This document shows positions 5,839 to 6,336 of a DNA stretch of 6,336 bases, one piece after another. A program made the translations under genes and the position numbers. How positions within the stretch are numbered: the first letter of the stretch is position 1; each line of letters opens with the position of its first letter. The notes below the pieces were generated by a model. The model was not told where the DNA came from. It was given only the letters and a program-made list of their open reading frames with translations, and did not search any database. Source of the stretch: Bryobacterales bacterium (lineage in GTDB: Bacteria > Acidobacteriota > Terriglobia > Bryobacterales > Bryobacteraceae); assembly GCA_003142355.1 (NCBI GenBank), contig PLMF01000354.1:3287-9622 (forward strand), given 5' to 3'.

Positions 5839-6336
5839 TCAAAAACAAGCCTTCCAGCAGAGTTCCAGCCCCAGCCCGAATAGCGCCACCGAAAGCGCCG
5901 CGCGCAGCGGACGCGCCGGCAGAATCGAGGACAGCCACGCGCCCAGCAGCACCCCGGCCAGCCCGCCTAGCGCCAGCCCCCGCAGCAGAATCGAATTATA
6001 GTCGCCGGCGGAGAGGTGCCACGCCCCGCCGATACTCGAAACCACCAGCCCGAAGCACAGGTCCGTCCCCACCACCTGCGCCGGCGTCAGGCTGGTGAGA
6101 TTCAGCAGCACCAGCGACCCCAGCGCACCGGCGCCGGCCGACGAGAACCCCACTTCCGCTCCGATCGGCACGGCCACTGCCGCCACCCATCCGAGGCGGC
6201 TGGTTCGCGGCACGGCGCCGCTCGGCCGCAACAGCCGGTAGAGGTTGTACAGCGCCATGCCCGCCACCATGGTCCCTACCAGCAGCAGCACCGCGCGCTG
6301 ATAGCGGTGCACGTCGAGATAGGAGAGCAGCAGCGT
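5839..6336 (-). CDS. TauE/SafE-family membrane permease, C-terminal part (5' end outside window)
   Basis: The frame is open to the right edge, so the start lies outside; 165 residues are visible of a family usually 250-300 long. They form about five hydrophobic segments. After an internal basic loop (YRLLRPSGAVPRTSRLG) comes the second-half signature of the family: EVGFSSAGAGALGSLVLL, then LTSLTPAQVVGTDLCFGLV, a GGAWHLSAGDYN turn, GGLAGVLLGAWLSSILP and a final helix after RPLRAAL. The family exports sulfite, sulfoacetate and similar organic anions across the inner membrane; the substrate here cannot be read from sequence. A GTG at 6310-6312 is inside the frame, and residues continue upstream of it (TLLLSYLD), so it is not taken as the start. 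It is tail to tail with kdsD with 5 bp between stops and no terminator hairpin visible. No functional link to the envelope genes is evident. Confidence 0.85.
   Translation of the reverse strand, partial: TLLLSYLDVHRYQRAVLLLVGTMVAGMALYNLYRLLRPSGAVPRTSRLGWVAAVAVPIGAEVGFSSAGAGALGSLVLLNLTSLTPAQVVGTDLCFGLVVSSIGGAWHLSAGDYNSILLRGLALGGLAGVLLGAWLSSILPARPLRAALSVALFGLGLELCWKACF

Noticed and set aside
4873..5883. Long plus-strand frame overlapping kdsD, with AAGGAGG just before a GTG
   Set aside because: The spacing of AAGGAGG to the GTG is only one base, the product is low-complexity Arg/Gly/Ala, and the kdsD frame has all its catalytic residues.
5165..5938. Minus-strand open frame across kdsD and the permease end
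   Set aside because: Shadow of kdsD: Arg/His/Gln-rich and without motifs; it crosses the real permease stop in another frame.

Overview
This is a GC-rich window with no drop in base composition that would mark a recent foreign block. Gene content (KDO-pathway isomerase, polyprenyl-linked glycosyltransferases) points to a Gram-negative-type envelope. Short palindromic repeats of the GTAGCCC...GGGC and GCAGGCGG-CCGCCTGC kinds are, to my knowledge, common in Acidobacteriota (Solibacter/Bryobacter-like) and some Planctomycetes. I therefore favour an acidobacterium, but this is inference; no rRNA or other marker gene is present.

Layout from left to right. The left edge (1-504, +) is the C-terminal 167 residues of an RlmI-type 23S rRNA cytosine methyltransferase. 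Positions 501-1170 hold a compact mobile unit: an intact 150-residue IS200/IS605-type Y1 HUH transposase (595-1047, -). On each side it is flanked by three different REP-like hairpins in mirror order (A-B-C reading inward). The left cluster starts inside the last codons of the methyltransferase and supplies its stop codon.

The centre (1204-4785, -) is one 1193-codon gene. It fuses, in order, a cytoplasmic GT2 polyprenyl-phosphate glycosyltransferase, a GtrA-type four-helix membrane domain, a large GT-C/GT39-like membrane glycosyltransferase, a soluble alpha/beta region and a C-terminal beta-sandwich that looks carbohydrate-binding. Read through family knowledge, one chain could load a sugar on lipid phosphate, help move it across the membrane and transfer it outside. 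The linker between the GtrA and GT-C modules is encoded by an in-frame 73-bp pair of inverted palindromes, which suggests how two genes became one.

A 61-bp divergent spacer separates this gene from a full-length arabinose-5-phosphate isomerase (kdsD-like, SIS plus two CBS domains, 4847-5833, +), the first step of KDO synthesis. The right edge (5839-6336, -) is the C-terminal part of a TauE/SafE-type permease, tail to tail with kdsD with a 5-bp gap. The divergent pair (glycosyltransferase fusion and KDO isomerase) forms an envelope-glycan locus; the methyltransferase and permease look like unrelated neighbours.
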